This document shows positions 1 to 13,891 of a stretch of 64,000 nucleotides of DNA, piece by piece (positions within the stretch are counted from its first letter, which is position 1; each line of letters starts with the position of its first letter). A program made the position numbers and the translations under genes. The notes beneath the pieces were generated by a model. It saw nothing but the letters and a program-made list of their open reading frames with translations, ran no database searches and had not been told where the DNA came from. Origin of the DNA: Uloborus plumipes (Eukaryota; Arthropoda; Arachnida; Araneae; Uloboridae); contig JAXGGA010001139.1 in NCBI GenBank assembly GCA_038373865.1, positions 1 to 64,000 on the forward strand, written 5' to 3'.

Positions 1-3000
1 CACTTTTTAAAAAAGTGTTTTCCGAAAACTGAGGCAAATGTTTTCTTTCGTAATGGCTTAGATTTATTGAAGTACAGAAAACATTGTTCGACATTGCAAA
101 GTGATTTTACTTTTCGTTGAGACTAAAAGTCGTGAAGAAATAAATGGGAGTATGACCATTGATTTTATGCTTTATAGATCTATTGACTGGTCTTCATTTC
201 CTTTTCGAAGTTATACTTTGTATTGATCTTTCTGTACATTTTTTACAATTAACTAAGCAATGATTTTTTCGAGCAGTGCTAAAATATACGTCAGTTTGTA
301 TAATGAAATTAGAAAAGTTTGAAGTCATAGTAACGTTTTTTACTACAGAGAAAACGTTTTAATCTCATATTTGCAAAAGAGTATTTTTAAATAGAAAAAG
401 ACTTAAATGTGGTAAATAATGCACATAAGAGTCACATAATATGTTTTTTGAACAACATATGCTTTTTTCCATTGCACTTTCATTTCCAGCTCTTTGGTAT
501 GTTCTGGAAAAAGTTCAACTTTTCATCAAAAATCATGATCATTAAATTGCCTTAAATGTGAACTATGAAATGTAAGGAAAACAACATTAATAGTAGTCCT
601 TAATTTACCAATACATGTTTTCAAAAAGTTAAAACAATTCGTGATTTCATATTGTTAGCAAAAAAATTATCAAAAAAGGAAGATATGAATAGCGTCATTT
701 TTTATTTAATAATTAAAAAATATATATATGACGAAAAACTTATTTGAAATTAACCCTAAAAACATGTTTACGAAAATAATGTTAATAAATGCGTTGAAAT
801 TAAAACTATTTAGTAAAATGAGGTTCAAGTTTTTAGTGCTAAAGTAGCAGCCGCTTATATGAATCATGTTTGTTCTAAACAGTTTTTATTCAATAAAGTG
901 ACTAAATCAACCATAATGCATTTTGTTCTGTTTTTGAAGATTTGATTCATTAAAGCGGGTGATTCAATTAACCGGTGTTTATTGTTTCTGATGTTAGCTT
1001 TAAACTTGTTCGTATTTTGTGGTACAATGTAGGTTACGTCGAAATGGCTTTGAAACAATAACAAGATACTATTTTTTTATTTCCCAAACGGGGCTGCTTC
1101 TTTGACAACAATAAAAAAGACAACAATAAACATTCTTTGAACTCCTTCTGAAAAGCCAATTACCAATAATATGCTGTGAAATTAAGCTGTCAATAGATTT
1201 CTGACTCATAACAACAGTTTTCACCTATGAAATCTTCATTAAAAATGTCCTTTTTATACATTGTGCTTCTGTATTTCACTGCTCTGGGTTTTTTTTCCTT
1301 CTAGAAAAGCTTTTATCTTCTACCTTATTATGGCTCATAAATCCCCATGATACACGATTCACGAAGCCAAGTAATAAATGACTGGAGTTAATTTTATAGC
1401 AGTAGGGAATTTTATCTACTTGTTTTCTATTGTGTCCGCCTTTAATATATAGAATAATAGCCTGCTAAGGCACAGCATTAATGCAATTTCTCTTTATTCA
1501 TTTAATAACTGTTAATGTTTGAGAACGTGATATTGTCCTTTGTAATAATCTTCTATACTACTCGTAAAATGTAACAAAATAGTGGAGTGATTATAAAATT
1601 CATGCATGGGAATCAAAACTATAAGTTTTAAAACAGATTATGAAACTTTTTAGTTTATGTTTCATTAACTAGCTTTCATCACCGTATAATCTGACAAAAC
1701 AATAAATAAGTAAATAAAAAAATTGTACTATTTGCTCCTTCGAGAATTTTCATTGAAAGCAACCTAATTTCTATGAGTAAACTCATAGAAACCTCATCGG
1801 TTTTCTTTCTTCCAATTTGCTTTTTATGTTTTACTACCTACCGATTTCCTGTTACCATTTACGCTATCGCAAAAATTAAAATGATGTCATAAAACAAAAT
1901 AACCTATACATTGAGCCAAAATAAATTAAAACAAAACTAATGTACATAGTAAAAGTTGCATTTCGAAATCAAGAGAATGAAAAATAAAACTGCATAAGGT
2001 GAATTCCATTGGTAACGGAAGGACATTTTATACAAACAAATCTGCATTTATATCTGTGAGCACTACAAAATATATATTTTTTCAATAACTGAAGCATAAA
2101 CTTTTATACACATCACAAAAACCAAAACTAAGAATTTTTTCGTTTGGAGATTTTTTTTTTTAATTCATTAACTTGATGGAATTAACTTGATGTTTATTCA
2201 GTTAATGAATTCCTGACGTTGGTCAATGTTAAGATCACGAGATATCTTTTCTTTTTGTTTCCAATTTCTTTTTCCTATTTTCTGAAATTAAAAATGAAGC
2301 ATATTCAGAATTGTTAGTTTGTTCTCCGTCAAGAACTGTTTTGAATAAAGATTTTTCTCGAATTTCTCTATGGCGAAGTTAGCGCTTTATTTATGTTGTT
2401 AACTTTTTTTTCAAATATAAACTGAAATTTATTTTAATGAAGAAAAATGGGCATGAGATGTCCCCATTAAGACCCCCCCCCCAAAAAAAAAAGTCCTAAT
2501 CGGACTATTCCCCAAAAGTTACTAAGGATAGAACGGAAAAACAGACCGATGTGGCTTTCTATCCTTTTTAATCGTTTCTCGTGTCAATCAGGAAAATATT
2601 AAATATTTTTTTTCAAAAAAAGTGTTCTGATCCACGGAAATCATTTTAATCCTTGGGTGAGAAAAGATTGGGTAATACTATTTAAAATCATAATAAGCGA
2701 ATTTCAATTATTGAAAATTTTCGAGTTTTAACTTAAAAAGCACAAATTTATTTCTCAAAACTCAAAAAGGCCAGTAACTTATGTAATGATATACATTTAC
2801 GTTAAATTCAGATAAATCAATTTTAGTAGTTGCATTCTTTTTAAAATGTCTAGCTCTTTTTAATCGGATAACATTTGTGTGAGCGTGTCTGTTCTTTCAT
2901 TTATCATGATGAATATATTGCAACAGTGAATTGTTTACTTCTAACGTATTTTCTTCCTTGGAAGTTGCGCACAATTTTCAGTAACAAGGCTTCAAAAGTA

Positions 3001-4780
3001 TTATACGAGAAATGTGCTTAAACGAAAATATTTTCTCATACATATTTTTCATAAATTGGTCAAAAAGGCATAAGAAGTATCAATAGAGGCCATAAAAATA
3101 AAGAGATGTGATTATTTAAGAACGATTTGGAAAACATTGAGTCATACGCAAGATTTTTTTTCGGCTTTTAGCGCCGTGTGTGAAAAATCGCTTTTTATTC
3201 TGAATAACGGATCAGAGAATAACAGGCTAAAAGGCGAGTTGGATTACTTGTAAGGATTCTGTTTCTTTTTGTTAGATCCAAATATTTTTGTATGTGCAAT
3301 AAACAATTACTTTTCACACTAACAGCTGAAATGTTTATTCAAATGTTGCGTTCAAGAATGTATTTAGCGAAGCATTTTGTAAGAAACAAATCAACAGTAT
3401 GACTTTGATTGTATCGAAATTTATATGTGTCATTTTAACTATTATATACACACAACAAAAATGTTAAAAACGAGTACAAACAGGGAATGAAACAATCTAG
3501 CAAACACAATCTCTTTCTTCACGAGTAATTTATAATCACGTTCATATAAATATTTTTTACATAATTTATTTATTAGTTTCGACCAAACTTAATAAAATGT
3601 TTAGGCTGCGACATTAAAAAAAAAATAACTATGAGATTTTTTTTTCTCGTGACGAAATATTTTCTTGCAAGGAAATTTCTTGTTTTTTTTTTTTTTTTTT
3701 TTTTTTTCATTCATTTAATTACATTTTCATGATAACGGCGTTTTATTTTACTAAGAAGACATTTTAACTTGCTACTTTTTTTAAAAACATGCATACAAAA
3801 CTACGTAAGGTGCGATTGTAAAACTTGCTACCATTTGAAATGTACGTAAATTATCAGTTTTTGTCAACAGCTTCAAAAAGCTCTGGTCCTGAGCTTCTTT
3901 ACTTTACTTTGGATTTTATTACTTAGCATAAGTATTGTAACTCTTTTCACACTTTATGTAGCTTTGATTGTAAATGCTTTCGGGAAAAGATATTTGAAAA
4001 ATTAAGCGAAAGCACAATATTGTAGTTGAAATATTCAATGGTAATCAGATATAAAGATTATTTTTTAGAATTATTCTTTATGTTTAAGGGTTTTTTTTTT
4101 TTTTACTTCTGTATTAGAAAACTTGAACAACACCTTCAAAACCATTGCTTTTGAAATATACACCTATTGTTCTTAAAGCTTTGGTCATTTTTCTTTTTGA
4201 TTGTCATATTTGCATCTCTGTAAACAAAGAAATATCCTTTTCTTTAGCTTATGTCCTACATTGCTCAAAATAACTAACGCTTTAAGTGTTTTTTCAACCA
4301 TTTAATAAAAAGGAGGTGTACTCTGTTCTAATTATGCGCTTTTCCTAACGTGAAATTGCTTCCTTTTATACCCCGCACACGATAATAAAGTTAATAAATA
4401 TTTTCAAATGTCAGCTATAAGGAAAGGGGCTTTTGGTGTAAACGTGTTAATGGGATTTGACGCAGGACAAGATTTTGATATGATCTGCAATTAAATTTTT
4501 TTTGTAAGACTAATTAGTTTTAATAGGGGTTGTTGTTTTTTTTTCAATTATAATTAAATTAAACTAAGAAAATGGTCATAGTAATGCATTTGGTTACATT
4601 TTTCTCCTGCAAATTTAAAGTACGAATGTAACTGCACAGTGTACTGTACACTATCTACACAAAAGGAATAGAACAAGAAAACAATACGAAGAGAGTTTAC
4701 ATGAAAAAATTGGTAATGCAACATAAGTGCGCTTAAGATCTGTCAAAGATCGAGTTTTACTGACTAAAGAAATCGAGGAA
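1..4780. other. AT-rich non-coding stretch
   Basis: No gene is supported. The sequence is strongly AT-rich with stops in all frames. Small items seen: a near-perfect 24-base palindrome at 1768-1791 (11-base stem), an 11-base hairpin stem at about 2162-2211, and a poly-T run at about 3681-3707. Nothing recognisable as a transposase, reverse transcriptase or RNA gene was found. Confidence 0.6.
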
Positions 4781-4889
4781 ACTAAATAATTGAAAGGTTT
4801 GGGAAATAAAAAATAAAAAAAAAAAGATTAGCCTTTGTACACAGATCTGAAGAAATCAAGTCAATATGTAAACTCAATGTAAAATATCT

Positions 4890-5240
4890 GTGACGAGTGC
4901 AAATAATGTTTCTGACGCTACGTTTATAAATGCTGGCCATCTTGTCAAGTGTCCGGAGAAGACTGAGTGAGGATGGGAAGATCGATGGGAAGAATGGGTT
5001 CGACATCCGGATCGACCATGAATGTACTTTTTCTGTCCTTGTTTTTTCTCAGAGTGAATGTGTTTTTTGAATAGTTTCCTGCCCCGCAACCGAGTCCTTA
5101 TGCCATGTGTGTCTGAGCTAAATAGGACTTTCACCTTTATGATGCTCTGTAAAAAACGGAAACCTTACCCTTTCCGCCTCCAATCGAGTAGCGATGACTA
5201 CTCTGACTCTAATACCCAAAGGTTTAAAAACCAACAAGCC
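4890..5240. other. GC-richer unexplained block
   Basis: This block is visibly richer in G and C than its flanks. It carries overlapping short open frames on both strands, the longest 86 codons on the minus strand (4874-5134). A pyrimidine tract followed by CAG at about 5035-5052 looks like a plus-strand splice acceptor, but no matching donor or recognisable protein was found. It could be a non-coding exon, a decayed repeat or a regulatory block. I do not recognise any protein in it. Confidence 0.25.
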
Positions 5241-5279
5241 AAATTTTATACATATACACGCCTAAAAGTATAGTAAATG

Positions 5280-7110
5280 AGAAAATCAGATTGAGATGAA
5301 TGATTTCACATGTTCTTCTCAATATGCCACCTCAAACTATTGGCCAACGATGATTTTTCCCTTTCTTCTTCTTTTACGTTCCAAACCTTTAATGTCCACT
5401 TTCATGGTTCTTCATCAAAAACTTTTACATGTTTAATTTCCTTTTTGAATGTAATTGTTTTTTTCTTTTTACATAAATGAAGTGTTGTTTCTTACATTAA
5501 TTTTTAGTTCTTGTCCTTCTTTTACTTTTTTTTGTTTAAATTAAGAAGCGTAAGATCATAATTTCTTGTAAAAGGTTAATTCTTTGGCCTTTAAACGAAT
5601 ATATAATTTGAGGCTCATAAATTAAATTGAATACTAATGCCCCATTAAATGTAGATGTAAATGTTCTGCAAAACGAAGACTGAATGCGTGCTTAAAGCGC
5701 CAGTTACGGCAAGAAAGATCCTGATAAGAGATGACCAAAAACAGTTCTTAACTTCAATTTGTGGTTTAGTTGACATAGTAATTGCTTATTAATTTTCAAA
5801 AAGGACTTCATAGAGGCGGAAAAAACACTCACTTTTCTGTGAAACTATTTTTTAGCAAGCTTGATTCGGAGATTTTTAAATACTATTTGTACAACTTAAA
5901 AAAATGAAAGAAGAAGAAACATTATTCTATGTAGATTTTTTACTGAAAAAGTTAATTCGTAGGCTTTAAACGAGTTTTCGAAACGTAGTTTGGAGAAGAT
6001 TACATTTTTCCTGTATACAGTTTTCAAGCTGTAGGAGATGAGCAAGTTTTCTACAAAATTGTTATCAAGACACTTATTTTATATCAATTAATTAAGCAAA
6101 TAAACTAAGAATATCTTTAAAAAATTAAGTAATTTAAAAGATTCTTCTTAATTCTAAAATAAAGCAATAATTCTTAGTTTATTTGCTTAATTTAACAACA
6201 ATGTACATTTACAGTGATACCATAAAACTAAATATGGTACTAAAGGGGTGTTAACTTTAAAGAATGGACAGTTATATATATTATTAAAGATACGATCTTA
6301 CTTTAAAAAAATTATGGATCAGTAGTCTTATAATCATACATCTGCATTAGTTAAAAAATAATAATGCTTTTAATTCCATTTCAGGTAAATAACCTGAATT
6401 AAAAAACTTTTTTTTCTCCTGTCAACCTGGCGTTTGGAAAGTACAAGAGTTTATTTTAAAAACAAATCAGTTTAAATATTCTATAAGTTATCAAAAATCA
6501 TAATTCTGGAGCGAAAAAGAATTTGAAAATATTGCAACACAGCCAAGCATTATGTTAGATTTGAAAGTATTTTGAGAAAAATACATGCTACAAAGTTGGC
6601 TCAATAAAATTAAATGCAAAAGAATAAATTTTTGAAACCAACAGCAAAGCAGGTAAAAAATTGATGAAATCTGTAAGGAGAATTTTTTCTATGATTATTA
6701 AGTACGAGAACCATCCCCCTTTAAATCAGCATGATTTTATACTAAGCCTTGTTCAAATATATGCTGACAATGGAGATCAGTTAGTTATTAGGAAAAGAAA
6801 AGCCAATTTGAACTTTTTTTCACAGATTCTTCTTTCTTTTTTAGTGGAAAATTTTTCCAAATAATTGAGCACGACTTATTAACTTTGTTGATCCACTTGT
6901 TGAGTTGTGTAACAAAAAATACGTCATTATATTTACTTAATCTTGTTAATTAAGGAAAACTTCCAGTGGTGCCACATCCAATGTACCGATTCGTATTAAA
7001 TCCTTATTCAGTACTAAATCTCGGCAAGATGTATTTTGTTTAATTCCCTAGTGTTCCTTCTTGGAGTGAAAGCACGGAACAAAAATCTGCTCATTAACCT
7101 CCCATCACAT
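5280..7110. other. AT-rich non-coding stretch with one inverted repeat
   Basis: No gene is supported. The only clear structure is the inverted repeat at 6090-6192, listed separately. The 67-codon frame at 6661-6864 has AT-driven composition and no recognisable motif. Confidence 0.5.
6090..6192. repeat. Short inverted-repeat (foldback) sequence
   Basis: Arms of about 23 bases at 6090-6113 and 6170-6192 are reverse complements (ATTAAGCAAATAAACTAAGA against TCTTAGTTTATTTGCTTAAT), separated by about 56 bases. This is the layout of a small MITE-like foldback. The class is unknown and no target duplication was identified. Confidence 0.6.
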
Positions 7111-7111
7111 A

Positions 7112-8530
7112 CACTGCTCGACATTGAAAATGCAACACCAAGAAGGAGTGGTCAGAAATTCATGCAAATTTTACCGTAGACGCACGTCACTGAGTTATGC
7201 AAATGATATGAAATGCGCAGCTCTCCGACGCACGTGAAGTAAGATATAAGAGAATGAAGTTGAAAAGTGGGCTATGTTCATGTTGGTTTTTCTGCCAGAC
7301 TAATTATCGGAGAAATTTGGTTTTTGTCTCGAAGGATACGTGTGATAGGAGGAAATGCCACGCCGTCCTCGACGAAGACACTTCCAGCATATAGACGACT
7401 TTACAAGGGGTATGGTGATCGGACTGAGATGGGGAGGTTGGTCCATACGTCAAATTGCTGCTGATACCCACATGGATGCAAGCACTGTGCATCGGCTGTG
7501 TCGGAGATGGTTGGAAAGAGGAAATGTAGCCACATTAAGGGGTGCAGGTGCAGTCAGAGTGACGTCAGACCGCTTGGATCGACGGATTCACCGACAAGCT
7601 GTGGCGGACCCGCAAGTCACTTGTACGTCGATTCTGCAGCACGTGGAAGGTACCCGGATGTTCCTGTGTCGACCAGAACCATTTCCCGTCGACTGGTTGC
7701 ACGTGGCCTTCAATCACGGCGCCCGCTAAGAAGACTGCCATTGACCTCACAGCACAGACTCCAACGTTTGGAATAGTGCCGGACCAGAGCGACGTGGATG
7801 GCAGAATGGCAAACCGTAGTGTTCTCAGATGAATCCCGCTTCTGTTTGTCCAGCGATAGTCATCGCATACGTGTGTGGCGTCGACGTGGAGAAAGATCGA
7901 ATCCGGCAGTAACTGTGGAACGCCCCACAGCGCGACAACGTGGCATAATGGTTTGGGGCGCTATTGCATACAATTCCGTATCACCTCTAGTTCGTATTCG
8001 GGGCACTATGACGGCCCAACGATATGTAGATAATGTACTACGGCCGGTGGCAATCCCCTACCTTCAGGGTCTGCCAAATGCAATTTTTCAACAGGATAAC
8101 GCCTGGCCTCACAGTGCTCGAATCAGCCAACATGCTCTACGAGGTGTACAGATGCTTTCCTGGCCATCATACTCTCCTGACTTGTCACCAATCGAACATG
8201 TGTGGGACGTGATTGGACGCCGTTTTCAGAACCTGTCACTGCCTCGTTCAGAGGACGAACTGTGGCAAATGGTTGAAAAGGAATGGAGTGCCATCCCTCA
8301 GGACACCATCCGCAGGCTTATTGACAACATGCCTAGACGTGTTTCTTCGTGCATCACTGTCCGCGGTGGTCCTACTTCTTACTGAGCCGACGCCGTCCTC
8401 GCTCTAAATTTTGCTTATTTATTTTGAAATAAATATCACTTATTGTTCCATGATGTCTCTGTCTTCTTACCAAATTTCATCAATTTCTTACTTCTCCTTC
8501 TTGGTGTTGCATTTTCAATGTCGAGCAGTG
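7112..8530 (+). mobile_element. Tc1-like DNA transposon, complete ends, inactive
   Basis: Terminal inverted repeats of about 37 bases lie at 7112-7148 and 8494-8530, beginning CACTGCTCGACATTGAAAAT and matching almost perfectly. The element is flanked by TA on both sides (7110-7111 and 8531-8532), the target duplication expected for the Tc1/mariner superfamily. The inside carries one transposase reading frame broken by a frameshift and a stop. The ends are well preserved and could still be mobilised by a transposase supplied in trans. The element is more GC-rich than its surroundings, as expected for a fairly recent insertion. Confidence 0.93.
7355..8385 (+). pseudogene. Tc1-like transposase, frameshifted and with an internal stop
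   Basis: The frame opens at ATG 7355 with an arginine-rich start (MPRRPRRRHF). A helix-turn-helix region follows (GWSIRQIAADTHMDASTVHRL), the paired-like DNA-binding half of Tc1 transposases. Reading frame is lost near 7650, and coding resumes in another frame (TRTISRRLVARGL). An in-frame TAG at 7774-7776 stands where the family has Trp. After it the catalytic domain is clear: VFSDESRF (first Asp, codon 7828), QQDNAWPHSAR (second Asp) and SPDLSPIEHVWD (Glu). The second Asp and the Glu are separated by 32 residues, against 34 in textbook Tc1, so it belongs to a variant clade or carries a two-residue deletion. Stop TGA at 8383-8385. Not functional as it stands. Confidence 0.93.
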
Positions 8531-9091
8531 TAAATTCTCAGACACACACAGAGAGGCATTTTTTCAACTATGATTAACTACATTCAGCACCAGCTAAAAC
8601 GTGTAAACTCAACAAAATTTTAAAACTTTTATAAATCCGGTACTTTATAGATACTTCAGTAATAAAAAGCACAAATAGAAGATGCTTTGCTAGTATTTCG
8701 AACATGAAAAAAATATACATTTCAAAACTCTGTGTTAAGCAAATTAAAGGCGACCACAATAGGCGATGCTTAAATAAATAAAGGGAGGGGATATTATAAC
8801 TGATAAGTCTTATTCGGTTGTAGCACAATTTTGTCGAAACAAAATCATTGCTTTAAATATAAATTGCTTTGAAAATATGCATATCATTTACTATAGGCAG
8901 TAAAAAAAACTATAGACCCTTCTGGAAAATATTGTAAAGATAATGTTCCCAAATTCTGTCAGTTTTATATCTGGCAAAAGAATGAGAAAATTTCTCGCTG
9001 AAAGTCAATAACCTGCCTGAAATTTCCCTGGAATATCTCTGAAAAATTCAGAATCCTTCTCAATAAGAGCCTATCGATAACATTTTAAGTA
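8531..9091. other. AT-rich non-coding stretch
   Basis: No gene or clear repeat was seen. The 84-codon minus-strand frame at 8574-8828 has no recognisable motif. Confidence 0.5.
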
Positions 9092-10358
9092 GGGTTGGTT
9101 CGGGTAAGTGGGCCACCCCCTTAAAACTGAAATGCGCATATGGTTTTTATACTTTTTTGTACTGATCATGTCAAATTGCATCACAGTGATTGCTTTTGCA
9201 TATATTTGGGTTCCATGGAACTTTTTTTCGGATCATATAATTTGTGTCAAAAAAATTTCCAAAAAAAATTTTTTTTTTTTTGTGAGATCAAGCAACATTT
9301 TTCAAAGAAGTGTTTTTTTTTATTTTTTATTTTAATTAAGTGTTAATTTTTATTATTTTGTCTATGTTCATCCAGTTTTCTTATAAGGTTTAACCTAAAA
9401 TACACATTGTAATAAGAATTTTTATGCAAAGTATTATTATTAAGTGTTTAAGGGGAGGGTCCCACTTAGTTTTTTTCTATTAGGGTAAGTGGTCCCCTCA
9501 CTATGGTGTAAGTGGGCCCACTCATAGTAATGATGATTTCAAAATAAAAAGTAGTTTTGCTGAAGCAATTTCTAAGATGAAATAAAAGATAATGATGCAG
9601 ACCTAGAAGGAATTGATGGTTCAGTTACAAAAACTACAAAAGCTGGTAATTATGGTTTGTGAAACTTGCATCAAAGAAAACCATAAAGTATTATGAAGGT
9701 CTAATTTTAAAATATGGTACAAATAAAAAAAATACTGTAAACTTTGGCAAAAAGAATAGAAATAGCTACACTTCTTATTGGTTTGATGTAGGTGATAATA
9801 TAATTATAACTGAGGATGAATTGATAATGTTTCCCTCAGAAAACTTCAAAAAGACGCTGCCGTTAAGTGTTTTAATTTTTTTTTTCAACCTATATTTTTT
9901 TTTCTTTTTTACCAAATTTGGTCTTAAACGACTCCATTATGTTTACTCAATATTAATTTATATGTAAAAGCAAAAAAAAAATGCACCTAACGGTTTTTAA
10001 TGAATTTCACAGACATAATTGTTTTGTATTCTGCTTTATAATTTTCTATCATACACATTTAAATGTAAGTAGATATCTCATTAATGGGTCAATTTACTGA
10101 AAAATATTCCCTACTAAAATGTTGCTCACTTACTTCTTCCTAGGGAGTAAGTGGGCCCCCCACGCCATTTTGAAAAGAATAAAATAGGTAAAACTATTTA
10201 AAGCATTTTTTAGGAAACAATGCTGAACTTGTGTTTATCAATAATATCCAAGACAAAATAAGTCAAAAAATTTAAGCTGTTTTGCTTTGAAACTTTTGTA
10301 TAAGGCTTCAAAAACGAACTGTTCTAAAAAAGGGGGCCCACTTACTCTAACTAACTCT
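9092..10358. mobile_element. Repeat element built on GTAAGTGGGCC motifs
   Basis: The left end reads GGTTCGGGTAAGTGGGCC (9097-9114). The right end is a related inverted copy (GGGCCCACTTACTCTAACTA, from 10335). The same motif recurs inside at about 9483, 9512 and 10145. Short inverted ends plus internal copies suggest a DNA transposon with several protein-binding sites. A frame at 9659-9840 encodes KKTIKYYEGLILKYG and then a stretch ending TEDELIMFP. This reminds me of the small domain that follows the catalytic core in some pogo-like elements, but that is from memory and weak. No catalytic domain is visible, so the copy is non-autonomous or decayed. Confidence 0.45.
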
Positions 10359-10618
10359 ATATCGATTTCCGTATCAGTTTTTATATTTAGAAAATATTAC
10401 TGCATTAAACACACTGCACCGCTCTATCAATTTAAACAATAATGATCAGTTTATATACATCCATCTATATTGGTTAAAATATCAATTCATATATGATAAT
10501 AAAAAAATGTGTCAATTTATTTCTATAGTATATGTCTTTGTATTTATTTGTCCACCACTGTCGGTTCATATTTGACAATTTATATATGTATATATCAATG
10601 TATCTAGCTGTACTTACC

Positions 10619-12779
<2,161 letters not shown>

Positions 12780-12970
12780 GTTTTTCTGGAAAGAAATGGA
12801 CTTTATACATCAAAGGGTCTCAAGAAGAGTTCGGAATTCGGTTGCGACATTCTCCGATAAATGCATTTGTCAAGGAAAAGATTCCGGGGTAAAAACAAGG
12901 GCTTACTTTTTCTCTCCCCGGGTACGTTCGCCGAAACTTCCCCGGGCAATTCATCACGCCGCTGTCCAAC
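12780..12970 (+). other. Candidate non-coding first exon (GC-rich block ending in a splice donor)
   Basis: About 190 bases stand out as GC-rich against AT-rich flanks, with two CCCGGG motifs at about 12917 and 12941. The block ends CCAAC|GTAAGTGAGT, a good splice-donor match, with GT at 12971. A splice to the acceptor before 22994 would place it as an upstream exon of the neuropeptide gene, about 10 kb away. An ATG at 12796 would stay in frame through that splice but would bury the signal peptide behind about 63 residues, so if this is an exon it is more likely untranslated. Other GTAAGT strings occur nearby, so the link is speculative. Confidence 0.22.
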
Positions 12971-13392
12971 GTAAGTGAGTATTATTGCCACCCAGCATCT
13001 AATATCCTCGTAACACTGTCAATCTGTATCTCACGGAGGAATAAAATTAAATTTTACTCTGGAAGAAGGGTCGTGTTTTAAAGTTGAAAACATGTGCTGT
13101 GAGATGGATAGTTTATTTTGTGTTCTATTTTTAAATTCGACGTCGATAGACATAATAAATTGTCTGTGGTACTCATGCAGCAGAAGCTGCTGTGAAAATA
13201 AGAAGAAAAAATGTTGCGGAAAAGAACACAGTAATTGCTTCCTTTTTAACTATGTGTAAAGTAACAGCACCAAATAAGGCCCCCTTAAGGCTTGTGGTGT
13301 AATATTGATCTCATGTAATTGCCTTCAAATTTTGCACATTCGACGAATAGTTCATAAAACATAAGAAAAAACTTATTATTTGTGAAAAGTTA

Positions 13393-13798
13393 CCCAAGTA
13401 GCATCAACTCATCGGATATTGCTCGGCCGATCAACAAACTCCTCGTAAACTGATCCTGTAACGCACGATGACATCGTTCCGATCAGTATCCGAGAACGGT
13501 TTTCGATGAGCGTTTTTTCATCGGAAAGCGATATCCTTCCGATCAACTTCCCCGATGAAAATAAGATGAGCTATATTCCATCGGAAAACGATATCCTTCC
13601 GATCAAGTTTTCCGATGAAATTCCTCGGCACAGAACTGTTCTGCTCGTAAATTGCTCCAAATCTCATCGTATTCTCATCGGATTTTGCTGCTCGGATTCT
13701 GCTCGGCCGATGAGACATATTTGATCATCGGCCGATGAGAATTTCATCGGGTTTCGATGAATGGCCGATCATCGGCCGATGAGATGATGCTGCTAGGG
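13393..13798. mobile_element. TA-flanked inverted-repeat element rich in CATCGG/GATGAG
   Basis: The ends are inverted repeats: CCCAAGTAGCATCAACTCAT (13393) against CCCTAGCAGCATCATCTCAT (reverse of the right end), with TA on both sides (13391-13392 and 13799-13800). The inside is packed with CATCGG, CCGATC and GATGAG words, including palindromic CATCGGCCGATGAG copies near the right end. Two direct 60-base units lie at 13501-13560 and 13561-13620. No protein is encoded; the two short opposing frames at 13506-13724 are a by-product of the repeats. It is a non-autonomous DNA element (MITE) of uncertain superfamily; the TA flanks favour Tc1/mariner. Confidence 0.72.
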
Positions 13799-13891
13799 TA
13801 AGTTTCAATTATGTTAGTCAGCAAACAATATGTTTGTCAGTAACAAAGATAAGCAATTTACCCTTTAAAAGCAGTTCACTTTGTGTTAAAA

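Noticed and set aside
13501..13620. CRISPR-like or coding repeat
   Set aside because: Only two 60-base units with no spacers, inside a TA-flanked inverted-repeat element in eukaryotic DNA.
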